Part shown: one piece after another, positions 31,786 to 43,497 of the stretch | Layout: each line of letters begins with the position of its first letter | How positions within the stretch are numbered: the stretch's first letter is position 1 | Source: Cryptomeria japonica | Lineage: Eukaryota; Streptophyta; Pinopsida; Cupressales; Cupressaceae | DNA: 64,000 nucleotides | NCBI RefSeq assembly: GCF_030272615.1 | Contig: NC_081408.1 | Coordinates: 336,752,793-336,816,792 of the forward strand | Reading direction: 5' to 3' | The notes under the pieces: model-generated | Told to the model about the DNA's origin: nothing | What the model saw: the letters and a program-made list of their open reading frames with translations, nothing else | Databases searched by the model: none | Program-made: the position numbers and the translations under genes

Positions 31786-33258
31786 TACTTTTAATTATAT
31801 TTTCTGCTTAAAAACTTTTAATATTTTGTGAACTAATGTCTGGCGGAAGATCTTATCCATGCATGTTTACTCCTTTATACTCTTGTATACTGTTAATTAG
31901 AAATTATATTAGAAGTAATACTTTGTGATTAAATCTTTTACTTTTAATGATTATTATGGATGAATGGTCAAATATTCAGGATGATTACCATTGTATTTTG
32001 TACTATTTTCTTGGATACATTTTCAAATGTGTTTGAAACTAATTAGCAGACAAGGAGCTATGAATTCCACTTCAGCCAGTGTGTGGATGATGGTCAGTTT
32101 TGATCACTCCAACTAGAAAGATACCCCTAATTTCCTCTAAGTCTATTTCATCGATTGTTTCCTTGAACTTCAACTTCCATTTGAAGTCATTAAGTGTAGT
32201 GTAAAGTTTTATTTAGTTAGTCATTATTTGTTACTCTGTTTAAGCAGGTAACTTTGTATTTGAATTCAAATAAGTATATGTATAAATATCCCATCACTTT
32301 CAACAGAAAGCTGGTTAGATAGTCAGGAAGTTAACCAACAATTTAGAGTCTTGCATCTGTAATCCTCAAACTTATTTTTACTTCCTCCCAAAAGTTCATT
32401 CCAATGAAATTCTAAAGTTGATCTAAGAATATCTGTGTTATGGATCCCACCAGAGGAAGAGCAGGACCTGCTCAACCAAAGGGAGATGATCTTTGTTTGA
32501 TTTTATTTCTATTTCACTTATGTGCATTGACTCTATTACATTTCTTTATGTTCAATTATGATAGTTGTGGGAAGTTGAAAATTGATCGCAAAGGTTGTAG
32601 TTGTTTATTTTCATGCAGTAGCACTTTGATAAATGAATACATTGTTAGAAATCTTAGTTTAAAGGTTTTCCTTAATTTGATTTATTAATGCATTTTACTT
32701 TCATAGTAATTGTTAATGATGATGGTACTTGGAACCAAGATTAGGATAGAGAATCTATTAGACTTGCTCATGGAATCTAGTCTGTTTTAATGTTTATTAG
32801 AGTAGATTTCAAATTTTGCAAGCGTAAGATAGATTCTGTTATCCTACAAGTGAAATAGACCTACTTTTCTAGAACATAAAATAGGATTTGAATTTGGAAG
32901 AAATTAAGATGTGTTTTAGTCTTAAATAGATAATTTTATGAATGAGTCTTGATTGTGTCCCGTTTAAACTCTTGTCATAAATGCCAAAATCTTCCTTAGG
33001 ATAGTTCTAGTCTTTTTAACTTAATTTGCAAAATATCTTTAGCTTAAAATTCAGCCTTAGAAAAGAGATCCTAAGAGCTCCTAATGAAGGATGACCGAAC
33101 CAAAGTCACTATTTTATAGTGTAAGAACCCCCAACCTTAATAAACATCCCTATCGCAGATAGCTTTAAGACACACTTGGGTTGATATTGAACAAAACTAA
33201 ATGGTGTGAGTTGTGACATCAATGAACTCGCCCACCAATTATCCTCGTGGAGTTAAGT
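31786..33258. other. Unclassified insertion in fragment 4
   Basis: The fragment 4 protein breaks at about 31785 and resumes at about 33259, so these 1.47 kb are an insertion. They contain a TATA-like TGTATAAATATCCC (about 32279) and, about 160 bp later, an ATG followed by DPTRGRAGPAQPKGDD (32440), which could be the LTR end and start of a gag ORF. No TG...CA ends or target duplication could be fixed. Nothing else is recognisable. Confidence 0.45.
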
Positions 33259-33358
33259 CGACAAATTATAATTGTTCATGGTCAGCGGTCTGAGGCACAC
33301 AAAGATGACTTCAAATTCCCTCTCACAATTTATTGTTACTCAGTGTCTACATTGTACA

Positions 33359-34085
33359 TGTTGGAAAATTAGGTGTTGTAAACCTTGCATAATAATTTTT
33401 AAAATTGTAATATTTATTTATTATGTGAGTTTCTCATGGATGTGTAATGTAATATTTAATTGATGTTGCACATGGATGTGTAACATGTAGAGATTCCTTG
33501 GTAATATTCTTGGGACCACTTGATGAGTTGTATTGTAACATTGGGATATATTATAAATTATATTTATTTAATATTGGGGAAAGTAATTTAATAAAGTACC
33601 CAATATTTGATGTGGGGTCAAAGGGGTAGGTAGCCCATGGTATTTGGACATGGTTTTGTAGCACGTGGTTTTGATGTAATACAACTTGGTGGTTTTGTGG
33701 AAGCTTGTGTTTATAAAAACAACCACAAGGATAGTTTTTTGGGTTAGCCAAAGAGCCAGTTAGCTAGGTTAGCATTTGTGGAGGTTGGAAGCATGGCATG
33801 GGATATGTGGTTACATGCTTGTTTACATGTAGTGCTTGTTGATGGTTGGGTTTCAAAATCTTTCACAATTGTATTGTAATGTTGCATTATTGAATAATAC
33901 ATGGTGATGGATGCTTTTGGAGGCTAGATTTTTCCCTCATTAGGGTTTTCCCTGGGTATATCTTATGTCATATTTGATGGGTATGTTGTCTATTTTTTGC
34001 ATGTGGATTCTATGTGATTGTTTTGTTGAAATCTAAATTGGGTTATGTGGAAATTTTCATAAAGTTGGTTGCAAGTTTCCTTACA
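33359..34085 (+). mobile_element. Solo LTR (727 bp) with perfect target duplication
   Basis: It begins TGTTGGAAAATT and ends TTTCCTTACA, with GTACA on both sides (33354-33358 and 34086-34090). The copia-type 3' block TTTTTCCCTCATTAGGG...TTTTCCCTGGG is near 33930-33955. Removing it rejoins the fragment 4 frame exactly (SVSTLYKAKQ). There is no internal domain. Confidence 0.9.
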
Positions 34086-35180
34086 GTACAAAGCCAAGCA
34101 AATGGAGAATGAGATGCAATGGCTCACCATGAAAATATGTAAGAGGAGGGAATATTTTGACTACCATGGCATGAAGGACAAACTCAAAAAGAGTTATATT
34201 CATGTACATAGGATTGAGGATATCTTGGATAAATGCAAAACAAGTGAAGATATGAGAATATTAGACTGCAGTCGACTCGATTGAACATAATGACAATCTT
34301 GATCTGGCAGATATTCCTAACATAATGGATGACAAAGATGATGTTATTGATCCTAAATATCTGCAAAATAAGATTGCTAGGATCCCTCTTCCAAGGATCC
34401 AATGGTATCAAAAGGAATCAATCTCCATTAGGGAAAGATTTCAGTGTATTCTTGCTAATACCAATATTTGGTTACGAAAGAAAGGAATCAGATTTAAGCC
34501 TCTCAGGTCAAGATTAGAAGAGGGCACTATGAGACCTCCCAGGAAAAAGTTTGAGTTAAGGACTAAGAATAGGGAAAATGTGTCCACTCCAAAGAAGGCA
34601 CCCAAGCTCAAACTTCAAGTGGAACAACTCACCTCTATTTTGTTTAAGATAACAATCCTCACAAGTCATTGAACTAGTCAATTCTTTATTGATGAAACAA
34701 TTGTTAAGATGGCCAAATGAACTACAAACCATGGGGGAGTTGTTGCAGCATGGGTAGATAGAATGTTGTCACAAGGAACACACCTTTTGAGTTCTTCAGT
34801 CAAGTTGTTAGACAACATAAATAGTGTGAATTTTCAACTAGACCAAACACTTGATCTACTGTCATAGGAATTACAAGTGCAAGAAAAGGACCTTGGTGCT
34901 TGGCTCAAGCTAGAGGATTTTGAATTAGATGTTATTGTGGATAGTGAAGTAATTCCTAACCAAAAAATGTATGTTGAGCAACGACAATCCCTAGAATACA
35001 AGATGGATGCTTTTGAATAATTGATCAAGGACCTTCAAAAATATTAGAAAGAATGCAACTATAAAAGGCTCGATAGTGTTAAAAAATTCTTTGAATTTCC
35101 ATTCAAGCTATTGGATGAGGATCAAAAGCCTCTACCCGTTCACTCCATTATCCTAGATATTCATTCTACTGGTCATTACA

Positions 35181-36139
35181 AAAATAGAAAAAGAATAATT
35201 TTGTAAAGACGTAAATTGTGCTAACTTTCTATTTCATTCCACTATTCCATCCATAGCTTCATTTGATCATTCCATTTATATCGTAATAAATATGAAATTT
35301 TTTATAAAAGATAAAGATAATTCATTCTAAAAATCGATATAAGTAGTATCTCAATCATACATCTTTATACAATGCTTAGGCTTTCTATTGCCTTAATTAT
35401 AATTTCAAACATAAAAGAAAGAGAGATGCGTCATTTGATCTCCAATCTGAGCTACTTCATTTCAGTCCTTTGAATGAAGATGAGAACAAGATTCAGGCGC
35501 TTTTTTTGCCCAACCTTGAAGCTTATGCTTCCCCAGAATTCTTAGTCAATCAAGAATACCCAACCCTGCATGAATTGCTTAGCAAAATAATTTGATAGAC
35601 AAGATGGAATTTGGTGCATGCCTAGATGATACATGCATTTTCAATTTTCTAATTCCATTAAGAAACAAGAAAGATCAATCAAGGATGTGGTAGAGTGGAT
35701 AAATAAATGAATCCATCTATTTCAATGGTTATTCAATTGGTTACTCAGCTGAGTATAATGCCATGCATAGAAAATAATATAGTTTGGAAAAAGAAAACTC
35801 TCTCTCTATAATCCACGTTTGGCACCCGTCCTGGAAGGTAACTTTCCACAAACACAAGCCTATCTAGCTTTGTTCACATGAATCTAGAATAAATATATAC
35901 AAAATATAATCTTTCATTTTTCAATTCTAGCTTCCTATTTCTCGCAAGATAAAATACAATGTAAAGAAGACAATCTTTCGTTAAATACAAATAGAAAGAA
36001 TCAATCTTTTGTTACAACCAATCCTATCTAACAGGAAGAAATCTTTCATGGATAAAAAATATACATCTGAAAGAAAACTATCTTTTGCTTCTATCTTTCA
36101 AGCGCTTTAAAGACAATAATTAAATATTAAGAAGGTGTA
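35181..36139. other. Unrecognised AT-rich spacer
   Basis: No gene is recognisable. AATCTTTCATT / CAATCTTTCGTT / AATCTTTTGTT words recur loosely at about 35910-36090 every 30-50 bp. Confidence 0.4.
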
Positions 36140-36147
36140 ACACAGGT

Positions 36148-39100
36148 ATGTATCCCTTCTACCATATATCAACTATCAAACACAAAGCGGCTAATAGGAT
36201 CAAAAAACTGATGGTGGATAATGTGGAGCTAGTCAAGGAGGAGGAGATAAGAAATGAAGCCAAAATTTTCTTCTCAGATCTTCTTTGTAAGGATCAAAGC
36301 TTGGATGATGATGTTCAAAACTCCTTCAGAATACTCCTTGCCTTATTGATGAGTAGAAGAATGCTTTCTTGACTTCCATCCCTTCGGACTTGGAGATCAG
36401 AAATGTTGTCTTCTCTTTTGAAGGCAACAAAGCCCCTAGACCTGATGGCTTCCCTATGTTCTTCTTCCAAGAGTTATGGGATATAGTTGGGAAAGATGTC
36501 TCCAATGGGGTTAAAGAATTTTTTGGGGCAAGAAAAGTTCTTAAAGAAATTAATGGCACCTTCATTGCTTTGATAACCCCAAAATTCAAGGAGCTGACTC
36601 CATGGACAAGTTCAAGCCAATCAGTTTATGCAACTCTTTTTATAAGATAATTTCCAAGGTCCTAACCTCCAGACTCTCGAATGTCCTTCCCTCTTTGATC
36701 AGTCAACAGCAGAATGGTTTTGTGCCAAGAAGGAAAATTCTTGATTCCATCATTACTGTCCATGAGAATATTCATTCCCTTGTTATGGCCAAGAAACAGG
36801 GTTTTATTCTTAAGCATGATCTCTCTAAGGCTTATGACCGGGTCGATTGGTCTTTCCTCGTGAAGGTTCTTTTGCCTTTTGGCTTCTCTAACAGATGTGT
36901 GGACCTCTTCAAGAAGCATATCTCCTCTACCTCCTTTGTTGTTCTTGTTAACGGATCTCTCTCCTCCTTCTTTAAGGCCTCTAGAGGCTTGAGGCAAGGG
37001 GATCCCATCTCCCCTATTCTCTTCATCATTATGGCTGAATGTTTTGGTAGATTCATGGAAATCATGGTGACTAGAGGTATTTTTAAAGGTCTCCAACCCT
37101 CTTCCGTAGATCATACTTTCTCCCACGAGCAATTTGTGGATGACACCATCATTATGGGGGAGTCAAGCATTTTAGAAGCCAGAATCCTAAAGGACACCCT
37201 ATGCAAGTTTGTGTGTACTTCTGGCCAGCTTATCAACTAAGTTAAAAGTGAAGTGTTTTTCATCAACACTCCTGAGCGAAGACATCATAGAATTAGCAGA
37301 ATTATAGAATGTTAGATTGTTGATCTCCCTGCTACCTACCTTGGCCTCCCCCTGAGTATTGCTCCCCTTGATTCCTTTTGGAGTTCTTTGGTGGATAAAT
37401 TTCAAAGAAACCTTGCTGGTTGGAAAGGTGCTCTCTTAAGTCAGGCTGGCAAGCTACAACTTCTTAAGGCATCCCTTTAAAGCATTCCTATTTATGCCCT
37501 CGGTCTCTTCAAAATCGCAGTTAAGTTTGCTGATGCTATTGAAAAAATACAAAAAAAATTCTTTCGTCTGGGGTTGAGGAAAAGAAAAGAATGGCTTTAG
37601 TGGCTTGGGACAAGGTTTGTAAATTGAAAAGAAAGGGTGGTCTGGGTCTGAGGAGAATCAGGACCCTCAATGAAGCTCTTTTGTCTAAACAGATATGGAG
37701 ATTGTTCCACTCTGATACTGAGTGGTGTGAAATTTGGAGAAGTAAGTATCCTCTTCTGTCTTCATCTCTTTTCTCTTTCATCAATTTTGATTTCAGTATC
37801 AACGGGTCTCACATTTGGAATCATGCTTCTAAGTGTAAAGACAACATTGCCAAAGGGGTGAAATGGAGAGTTGGTAATGGTAGGAAAGTCAGATTTTGGG
37901 AAGATCCCTGGTTGCTTGATAAGCCTTTTCTAGAAATCCCTGATTGGGCCCCTTTTGCTGCCCCTTGTAAAAGGTTTTTTGGTTCCTTGGTTGAGGGGTA
38001 TTGGATAGGTGATAAATGGCAGAACATTGAAGGTATTCACCCTGACCTCATCAATCTCAAGAAACACCTATCTTCTGCTTGGTTGAACAATGAAGAAGAT
38101 ATTCTTATTTGGAAATTTGAACCCAAAGGCAACATTACTGTTTCTTCCATGTATGGAGTGCTGACTCCAACCCCCTCAGAGAACCCCTTCTACTCTAGAG
38201 CCTGGATAAAGGGTCTTATTCCAAAGATCAATATCTTCTACTGGACCATCCTCCAAAACAAAATTTTGACTCTAGACAACCTGATGGTTAGAGGTTTTAT
38301 CTTCCCTAATAGGTGTGCTTTGTGTCTTATGGAGGAAGAGTCTGTGGACCACTTGGCTATTCACTGTTCTTTCACTATCTCAATTTGAGAAAGCTTTCTT
38401 AAGAATTTTTGTATGGAATGGGTTTTTCCTAACTCTTTTCAAGATTTGTTCCATTCTTGGAGTTATCATTGCTCTAATCTCTCTTTGAGATCCTTGTGGC
38501 AACTCTCTCTCCCTCACATCTTGTGGGGGATTTGGAAAGAAAGAAACAACTACATCTTCAGGGATACTTCTCTCACCCGGGCTATTGTCTTTCAGAAAAT
38601 TCAAAGGGCAACTATGGAGAACCTCAGGATCATTGGAGAACCTTGCAATCTTGTCAATTGCCTGGAAGCTCACATCCTCAACTCCTGGAACCTGAAGAGT
38701 GTTGTTAGTATTGATTCTAAACAAAGCAAGAGACTTGAAGCTAAATGGTACTCTCCCCCTCATGGATGGCTCAAAATCAACTTTGACGGTGCTGCTAAAG
38801 GCAATCCTAGACCACCAGGATGTGGTGCAATTCTTAGAGATGAAAATGGCATTGTAAGGAAATGGTAGTTGTTCCTATAGGTTGCCAAACTAACCACATG
38901 GCAGAAGCTATGGCTACTCTCCAAGACATCCTCCTAGCTAAAAGGTGGAACTGTCCCTACCTATGGATTGAGGGGGACTCTAATAATATCATTAAATGCC
39001 TAAAAGGAATTTCTAAGCCCTCACGGACTATCAACAATATTATAAAGGTTGCTAGGGATCTCATTAACACCTTTGATAAATATTTTATTTCCCACATTTA

Positions 39101-39170
39101 TCATGAAGCAAATGGCCCCGCTGACTGGGCAACTAATGTGGCGGTCACCCATGACAACATGGTTACCTAG
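36148..39170 (+). pseudogene. LINE ORF2: reverse transcriptase and RNase H
   Basis: Motifs in order: linker FYHISTIKHKAANRI (36160); KAPRPDGFP (36430; usual KAPGPDGF); FKPISLCNSFYKI (36610); QNGFVPRRK; motif A KHDLSKAYDRVDW (36815); motif B RGLRQGDPISPILF (36987); motif C FVDDT (37132; usual F/YADD); YLGLPLS (37340); thumb segment GLGLRRIRTLNEALL (37645); zinc-binding-type WIKGLIPKINIFYW and CALCLMEEESVDHL (38200-38365); RNase H INFDGAAKGNP (38778) with AEA, EGDS and HEANGPAD further on. Frameshifts near 36340, 36600, 37555 and 38865, and stops at 37238, 37312, 37478 and 38386, inactivate it. It would copy LINE RNA at a nicked target. RNase H fused to plant LINE ORF2 is known for some L1 lineages. 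Confidence 0.9.
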
Positions 39171-39239
39171 AAGGGTGAAGAGGATCTCCTCAATGACGCC
39201 AGATCAACCATTTTTATGGATCAACATAACTGCACCTCA

Positions 39240-41114
39240 AAGATATTACTAATTATAATTGTGTCAGTACCATTAATGACAAGACGAATGCCACCTTCTC
39301 CCACGTTTTCTAGGTCTTCTGGGTCACTTCGAGAAATTTCTTTCCTGTAGCTTTCTGCAACTCTCAGTTTTTTGGTTTGAGTTGTGAAACTATGGGAGGT
39401 AATAGGCATTGCTACGAGCCTAGTAATTGTAAGGAATGGAAACAAAAGGAGGAAATTTGGAGTATCTTGCAGAAGGGCGGGCTAATGAAGTATATGGAAA
39501 GACTCCATGGGAGGGATGCTAAAATCACTAATTTTTTCAGCAAAAATTGGAGGAAGGGCACCTTGAAGATGGGAGATCAAACTATCTCCATTGTCGAAGA
39601 CCTCATTTCTCATGTGACGGGTCTCTGGAGAGAGGGAAGTAATTTCTATAGGGACAGAAAGCTTAGCAAGAAGGCCATCGAGCGCTACCCTGAAACTACT
39701 AAGGAGAAGAAGTGTCTGGTTAAACTTAGCAAGACCTATTACCCTCCCAGGGATTTTGCTAAGCCTTGGAGGGAGGTTCTATTTTCTATTATGTGCTACA
39801 TAACCTTGGATGGCAGATTCACCAAAGTTTATGGCTACCATTTTGTGCTGCTCAACCATTTCAGGTATGAAGACAAAGTTAACATACCCTATTTCCTGAT
39901 TTGTTCAATGAATACTACTATCAAAGCCCATAGAGAGAACCCTAAGGGAGACACTGCCATGCACCAAGGTCTTATGGTTTTAATCTATGACCATATTAAA
40001 GATAATCAAATTGCCCCCCCCTAGCTTTCTATCTCTAATTCTGAGGAGGAAGGGTCAAACTCTGATTTTTCAATGCGTGAGGATTCTAAAAGTGATTCAA
40101 AAAGTGAGACTGAGGAGAGTTTGGAGAACTCTGAAGCTGAACTTGGTAAGAAAAGAAAGCAGGTGAGCATTAAATCGTCCTCTTCTAAGGGAAAGAAAAA
40201 AAAAGTAAACAAGAGGTCCTCCAGATTCACTCCTCCTTAGAGGAGGAGGTCTCTGAGGACTCTAAAAAGGATGACTCTCCGTCCCCTCGGAAGAAGAAAT
40301 CAAAATCTTCCTTTCAGAAAAGGAAAAAGAAGAAAAGGCAAGGCAATTCTAAGTTGGAGTCGGAGGAAAAAGTGTAGAGTAAGGATCTTAATGTGGACCA
40401 AAAATTTGAGGAGGAGATTACGGGGGATGGCTTCAACCAGAGTGTTGGTGGAAATGTCGAATAGATTACTAGTGGAGATGTTCCCAATACTGAACAGGTC
40501 AAAACTGGTGAACCCTTCAAACCCTCATTATTGAGGGTTTGAAGGGGTTTATGGACACCCTCGACTGGCTCATAAACAGTCACAAGAAAGTTGTGGAGGA
40601 AAACAAGAAGCTGAGCCATAGGGTTCAAATTCTGGAGACAATCAGTATTGGTGAAGGTAAATTCATGGCTGAGTATGTTGATGATTTGGGAAAAACCATT
40701 GCCAGAGCTAAAGAGATTAGGGACGCCTTCAACCCAAGGTTTGAGCAAGTGGAGAAGGCCCTGGAAGAGATAAAAACCAATGACAATGCTACGAACTAGA
40801 GAATGGTGGGCACTAACAACAAACTCAACAAAATTGAAACTTGTCTTAGAAGCATTGCTGAACAAAGCCATAACATTCTGAAGGCCTCGACTAACAACAC
40901 CAAAATCCTAATTAGTAAGCTGGAGAATGAGAAGGATTCCCTAGAGAAGGAACCTGATATGGAAGGCATGGGAGATGTGCAAGGACCAAGAATGAGGACC
41001 AGAGGCAAAAAGAAGGAGAAAAAGCCAAACAAGGAAATTGAAGAGCTCAAAGTTGCTTCAGTAAATTATGACTTGTTGGTCATCAAGGCGGCTAATCTTC
41101 TTAAGTCTATGTAG
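39240..41114 (+). pseudogene. Second LINE-associated ORF: globular domain, charged linker, coiled coil
   Basis: This frame follows the RNase H after about 70 bp. 39377-40024 encodes a globular domain (EEIWSILQKGGLMKYMERLH, FFSKNWRKGTL, ISIVEDLISHVTGL, CYITLDGRFTKVYGYHFVLLNHFRY, IPYFLICSMNTTIKAH). It resembles the gag-like 'plant transposon protein' type by general look only. After the stop at 40022 a very acidic then lysine-rich linker continues (to about 40370). After frameshifts (about 40240, about 40520) a coiled-coil C-terminus follows (HKKVVEENKKLSHRVQILE; KLNKIETCLRSIAEQS) with a basic patch RTRGKKKEKKPNKE. An RNA-binding chaperone role like LINE ORF1p is plausible, but ORF1 should precede ORF2. 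It could be the ORF1 of a second LINE joined here. Confidence 0.6.
40511..40550. repeat. Near-perfect hairpin inside the LINE-associated ORF
   Basis: AACCCTTCAAACCCTCA pairs with TGAGGGTTTGAAGGGGTT, with a one-base bulge and a short loop. The frame breaks close to here. Confidence 0.6.
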
Positions 41115-41392
41115 TTGTTGTTAGCTAACTAGGCCTTTTATTTGGTTTTATTTGCTTTGTTGTTCCTTGTCTTTTGTTGTTCATTCGGTTTACTAGCCTT
41201 CTTGCAAGACTTTTGTATGTTGTTTCATTGTTGGTCTTGTTGTTCTCTACTGAACTATCTTTTGCTCTTATGTTAAAGGTTTCGGGTCCTTAAAACCTGT
41301 TTTTCATATTAATCAGAACACATGTATGTATCTTTACATAAAAATTGAATAAAAATGAGTACACATTGTTTCATTCAATTATTAAAACATTT

Positions 41393-41691
41393 TGTTAGAA
41401 TATTTAATCTTTACTTGGCTTAGGTTTATTTGTACTTAGTTTAGGATATTCCTTTGGAATTCCTACATGTAATTTATCCTCAAGTACATGTGTGAGGACA
41501 AGTCATTTCTTTTATTTTCCTTTATTAAGGAATATTAGATTTCCTCCATAAGAGGATGGGGACACATGGCACACACATTTTATGAATGGTGGCATTCATA
41601 GATTTGGGAGTTACTTTGTAACTCCTCTCCTCATCTCTATTTAAGAGATGTCTCCTCTTTCATTTCTTATTAATGACAATATTGTAAAGAA

Positions 41692-41763
<72 letters not shown>

Positions 41764-41959
41764 ACATTTTAGGCATTGCCTCATTCATAATATCACAAGG
41801 GGTTTTTCTTTGCTTTTCCCCTTTCAAAAGTTCATGTGCCTTCTTCTTCACATTTGGGTGATTGCTCCAAGGTTTCTGCATTTCTCTTGGTAACATTTAC
41901 TTCATCAATAAACTTACTTAGATTTTATTTTTCTTTCCTTGCTCTTGTATTTCCTTTCA
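41393..41959 (+). mobile_element. 5' LTR of the copia element (567 bp)
   Basis: It starts TGTTAGAATATTTAATC and ends TTTCCTTTCA. The TATA motif is CTATTTAAGAG at about 41636. The transcribed part contains (CT)n followed by (CA)n at 41697-41766. Confidence 0.95.
41697..41766 (+). repeat. Compound (CT)n(CA)n microsatellite in the 5' LTR
   Basis: About 21 CT units are followed by about 14 CA units. The 3' LTR has only CT at the matching place. Confidence 0.95.
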
Positions 41960-41974
41960 TGGTATCAGAGCTGG
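41960..41974 (+). promoter_or_regulatory. tRNA-Met primer-binding site of the copia element
   Basis: TGGTATCAGAGCTGG directly follows the CA end of the 5' LTR; it is the canonical plant initiator-tRNA complement. Confidence 0.95.
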
Positions 41975-42188
41975 TTTCTAATCCTTATTTCAAGTTGAGA
42001 TTGATGAAGGTTACCATTCTGTGGAGTTCACCCTGTTGGAGGCATTCTTGAGAGGAGAAGAAGTTTTTTTTTCTAATATTTTCTATTGTGCAGGTTTTGG
42101 TTTTAGTTTTAATTTTTTTTTCAAACTTGTTAACAAGTTTGCCTACAGGTTTAATCTTCTTTTCTAGTTTTTTTATTAAAAAATAAAA

Positions 42189-42348
42189 GCTTTGGAAGGC
42201 TTGCCGCCAAAGTTTCTTCTTTCTGGTTTAAAGCTGTGACTTTGGAAGGCTTGCCGCCAAAGTTTCTGATTTTTTTATTGTGAATAGTTTGGAAGGTTTA
42301 CCCCCAAACTCAACCTCCTTAATTTGTTTGGTCGGCTTGCCGCCAAAT
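42189..42348 (+). repeat. Four stem-loops with shared loop and covarying stems in the copia leader (class III)
   Basis: Stems CTTTGG:CCAAAG (42190-42212), ACTTTGG:CCAAAGT (42239-42263), GTTTGG:CCAAAC (42287-42309) and TTTGG:CCAAA (42327-42347) enclose loops close to AAGGCTTGCCG. The change C to G on the left of the third unit is matched by G to C on its right. Spacing is about 40-50 bp. They lie in the untranslated leader, about 230-390 bp after the primer-binding site. Confidence 0.75.
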
Positions 42349-42351
42349 CTG

Positions 42352-43497
42352 ATCCATTATTCAGTTGCTTCTATGATTTTCTTGCAGGTTTTAAGATTTC
42401 AATTGCAGATTTTTGGATAAAAATAAATTTCATATTGTTAAATATCTACCTTTGTGTTTATATGTGTTGATAGCACCTCAACATCTGCTCAAATTTGTAT
42501 TTGCCCCTTTGTACCATGTAACGCCTTTTCTCTGAGTGCAACATTTTTGTTTTCTCTAATTTATTTACAGAGTCTAATATTTCACTTACTTGCAGATTTT
42601 TTGATAAAAAAGAAATTTATATTGTTACTCTATGTAATATTAATCTCTATTCTATTAATCTTTGTTTATATCTTCTGTGTATATCTTCTATAATTTTTGG
42701 CTGCGTGCAGATTGTTGTATCAATTCTTTTTGTTGCCCCTCTTGTCTATGTTGTCCTCGCTTGTTCTACTCTTGTTACTTTTGTCTCTGTGCCTCCTTTG
42801 TATTGTTTTCTGCCATTTGTTCCTGTCATATTTCTCGACTTATGTTGCTTAATTATTTATGTGCGTTCATAATTTCCTTTTCTCTTTGCATTTTCTGCAT
42901 TTTCTGTTTGTAACGTTTCTAACGTTATCTTACATCTCTGTATTGCTTTGCATTGATAACGTATTCCTTTATTATATCATTGTTTTTTAACCTTTGCTTT
43001 AGTTCCGTATTCCTTCATTTCTCTTTGTTCTTCATGCAAATTACACCTCTAAAAGTTTTAAGCTTTCCTTATGCAGCTTGTATAAAGTAAGTTTCATTTT
43101 TTTTTAAAGTAGAAATTTACTTTCTTTAAATAAAGTTAAGTTTATTTTAAAGTTTAATTCTTATAACATTCACGTATTAAAAGTTTAAAGTTTATAAATT
43201 TTAATATATATGAAATTTTAAATTAAAAAGATATATTTTAAAAAACAAAAAAACTTTAACAAAGTTAAAAACTTTTAAAACTTTATAAAGTGTTTATATA
43301 TATATATAGTTTTTATAATAATTTTTAATATAAATTATTTAAAGTTTATACAGTTTGTTTAATTAAATATCTCATTGTTAAAAATAATATTTTTTTATAA
43401 ATAATTTAAATTTTTTAAAGTTATTATTGAATTTTAATTGAGGGTTTTTTTTTCAATTTTAAACTAACTATTATTTGTTCAAGCTTATTTTGCTATC
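42352..43497 (+). other. Long untranslated leader of the copia element
   Basis: T-rich, then AT-rich sequence between the class III stem-loops and the gag ATG. The frames 42454-42693 and 42662-42913 are hydrophobic by virtue of T-rich codons and have no family resemblance. Confidence 0.6.

Larger units (their letters stand above)
31330..35180 (+). pseudogene. Unrecognised element protein, fragment 4, with two insertions
   Basis: It matches fragment 2 from MIYWGELISD onward (about 31345), through FYMTSYLIYV, VNDAFFGGLVCSLDQGLEKRRVS, YECLFLQF, YIKIGCYE and FMLPR (31735). The match stops at about 31785 and resumes at 33259 (QIIIVHGQRSEAHK). It is split at 33358/34086 by a solo LTR, then continues with LYKAKQMENEM, EYFDYHGMKDKLKKSYIHVHRIED (34110-34220), FELRTKNREN (34550) and, after an internal deletion, the coiled-coil part (LLSQGTHLLSSSV, LDEDQKPL; to 35170). 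Stops and at least one frameshift (between 34284 and 34325) disable it. The match at both ends shows one ancestral protein rather than two genes. Confidence 0.65.
36140..41340 (+). mobile_element. 5'-truncated LINE (L1-type non-LTR retrotransposon)
   Basis: The element contains reverse transcriptase, a zinc-binding-type RT-associated domain and RNase H (36148-39170), then a second long protein (about 39240-41114) and a 3' untranslated region ending in a TTCATATTAATCAG stretch near 41315. The endonuclease domain and any upstream ORF1 are missing, a typical 5' truncation. No poly-A tail or target duplication could be fixed. The copia element at 41393 begins about 50 bp after the apparent 3' end, so the LINE end may have been the insertion target. 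Confidence 0.8.

Noticed and set aside
42454-42913. Hydrophobic ORFs in the copia leader that could look like membrane proteins
   Set aside because: T-rich codons give leucine, phenylalanine and isoleucine by composition; the position is an untranslated leader.
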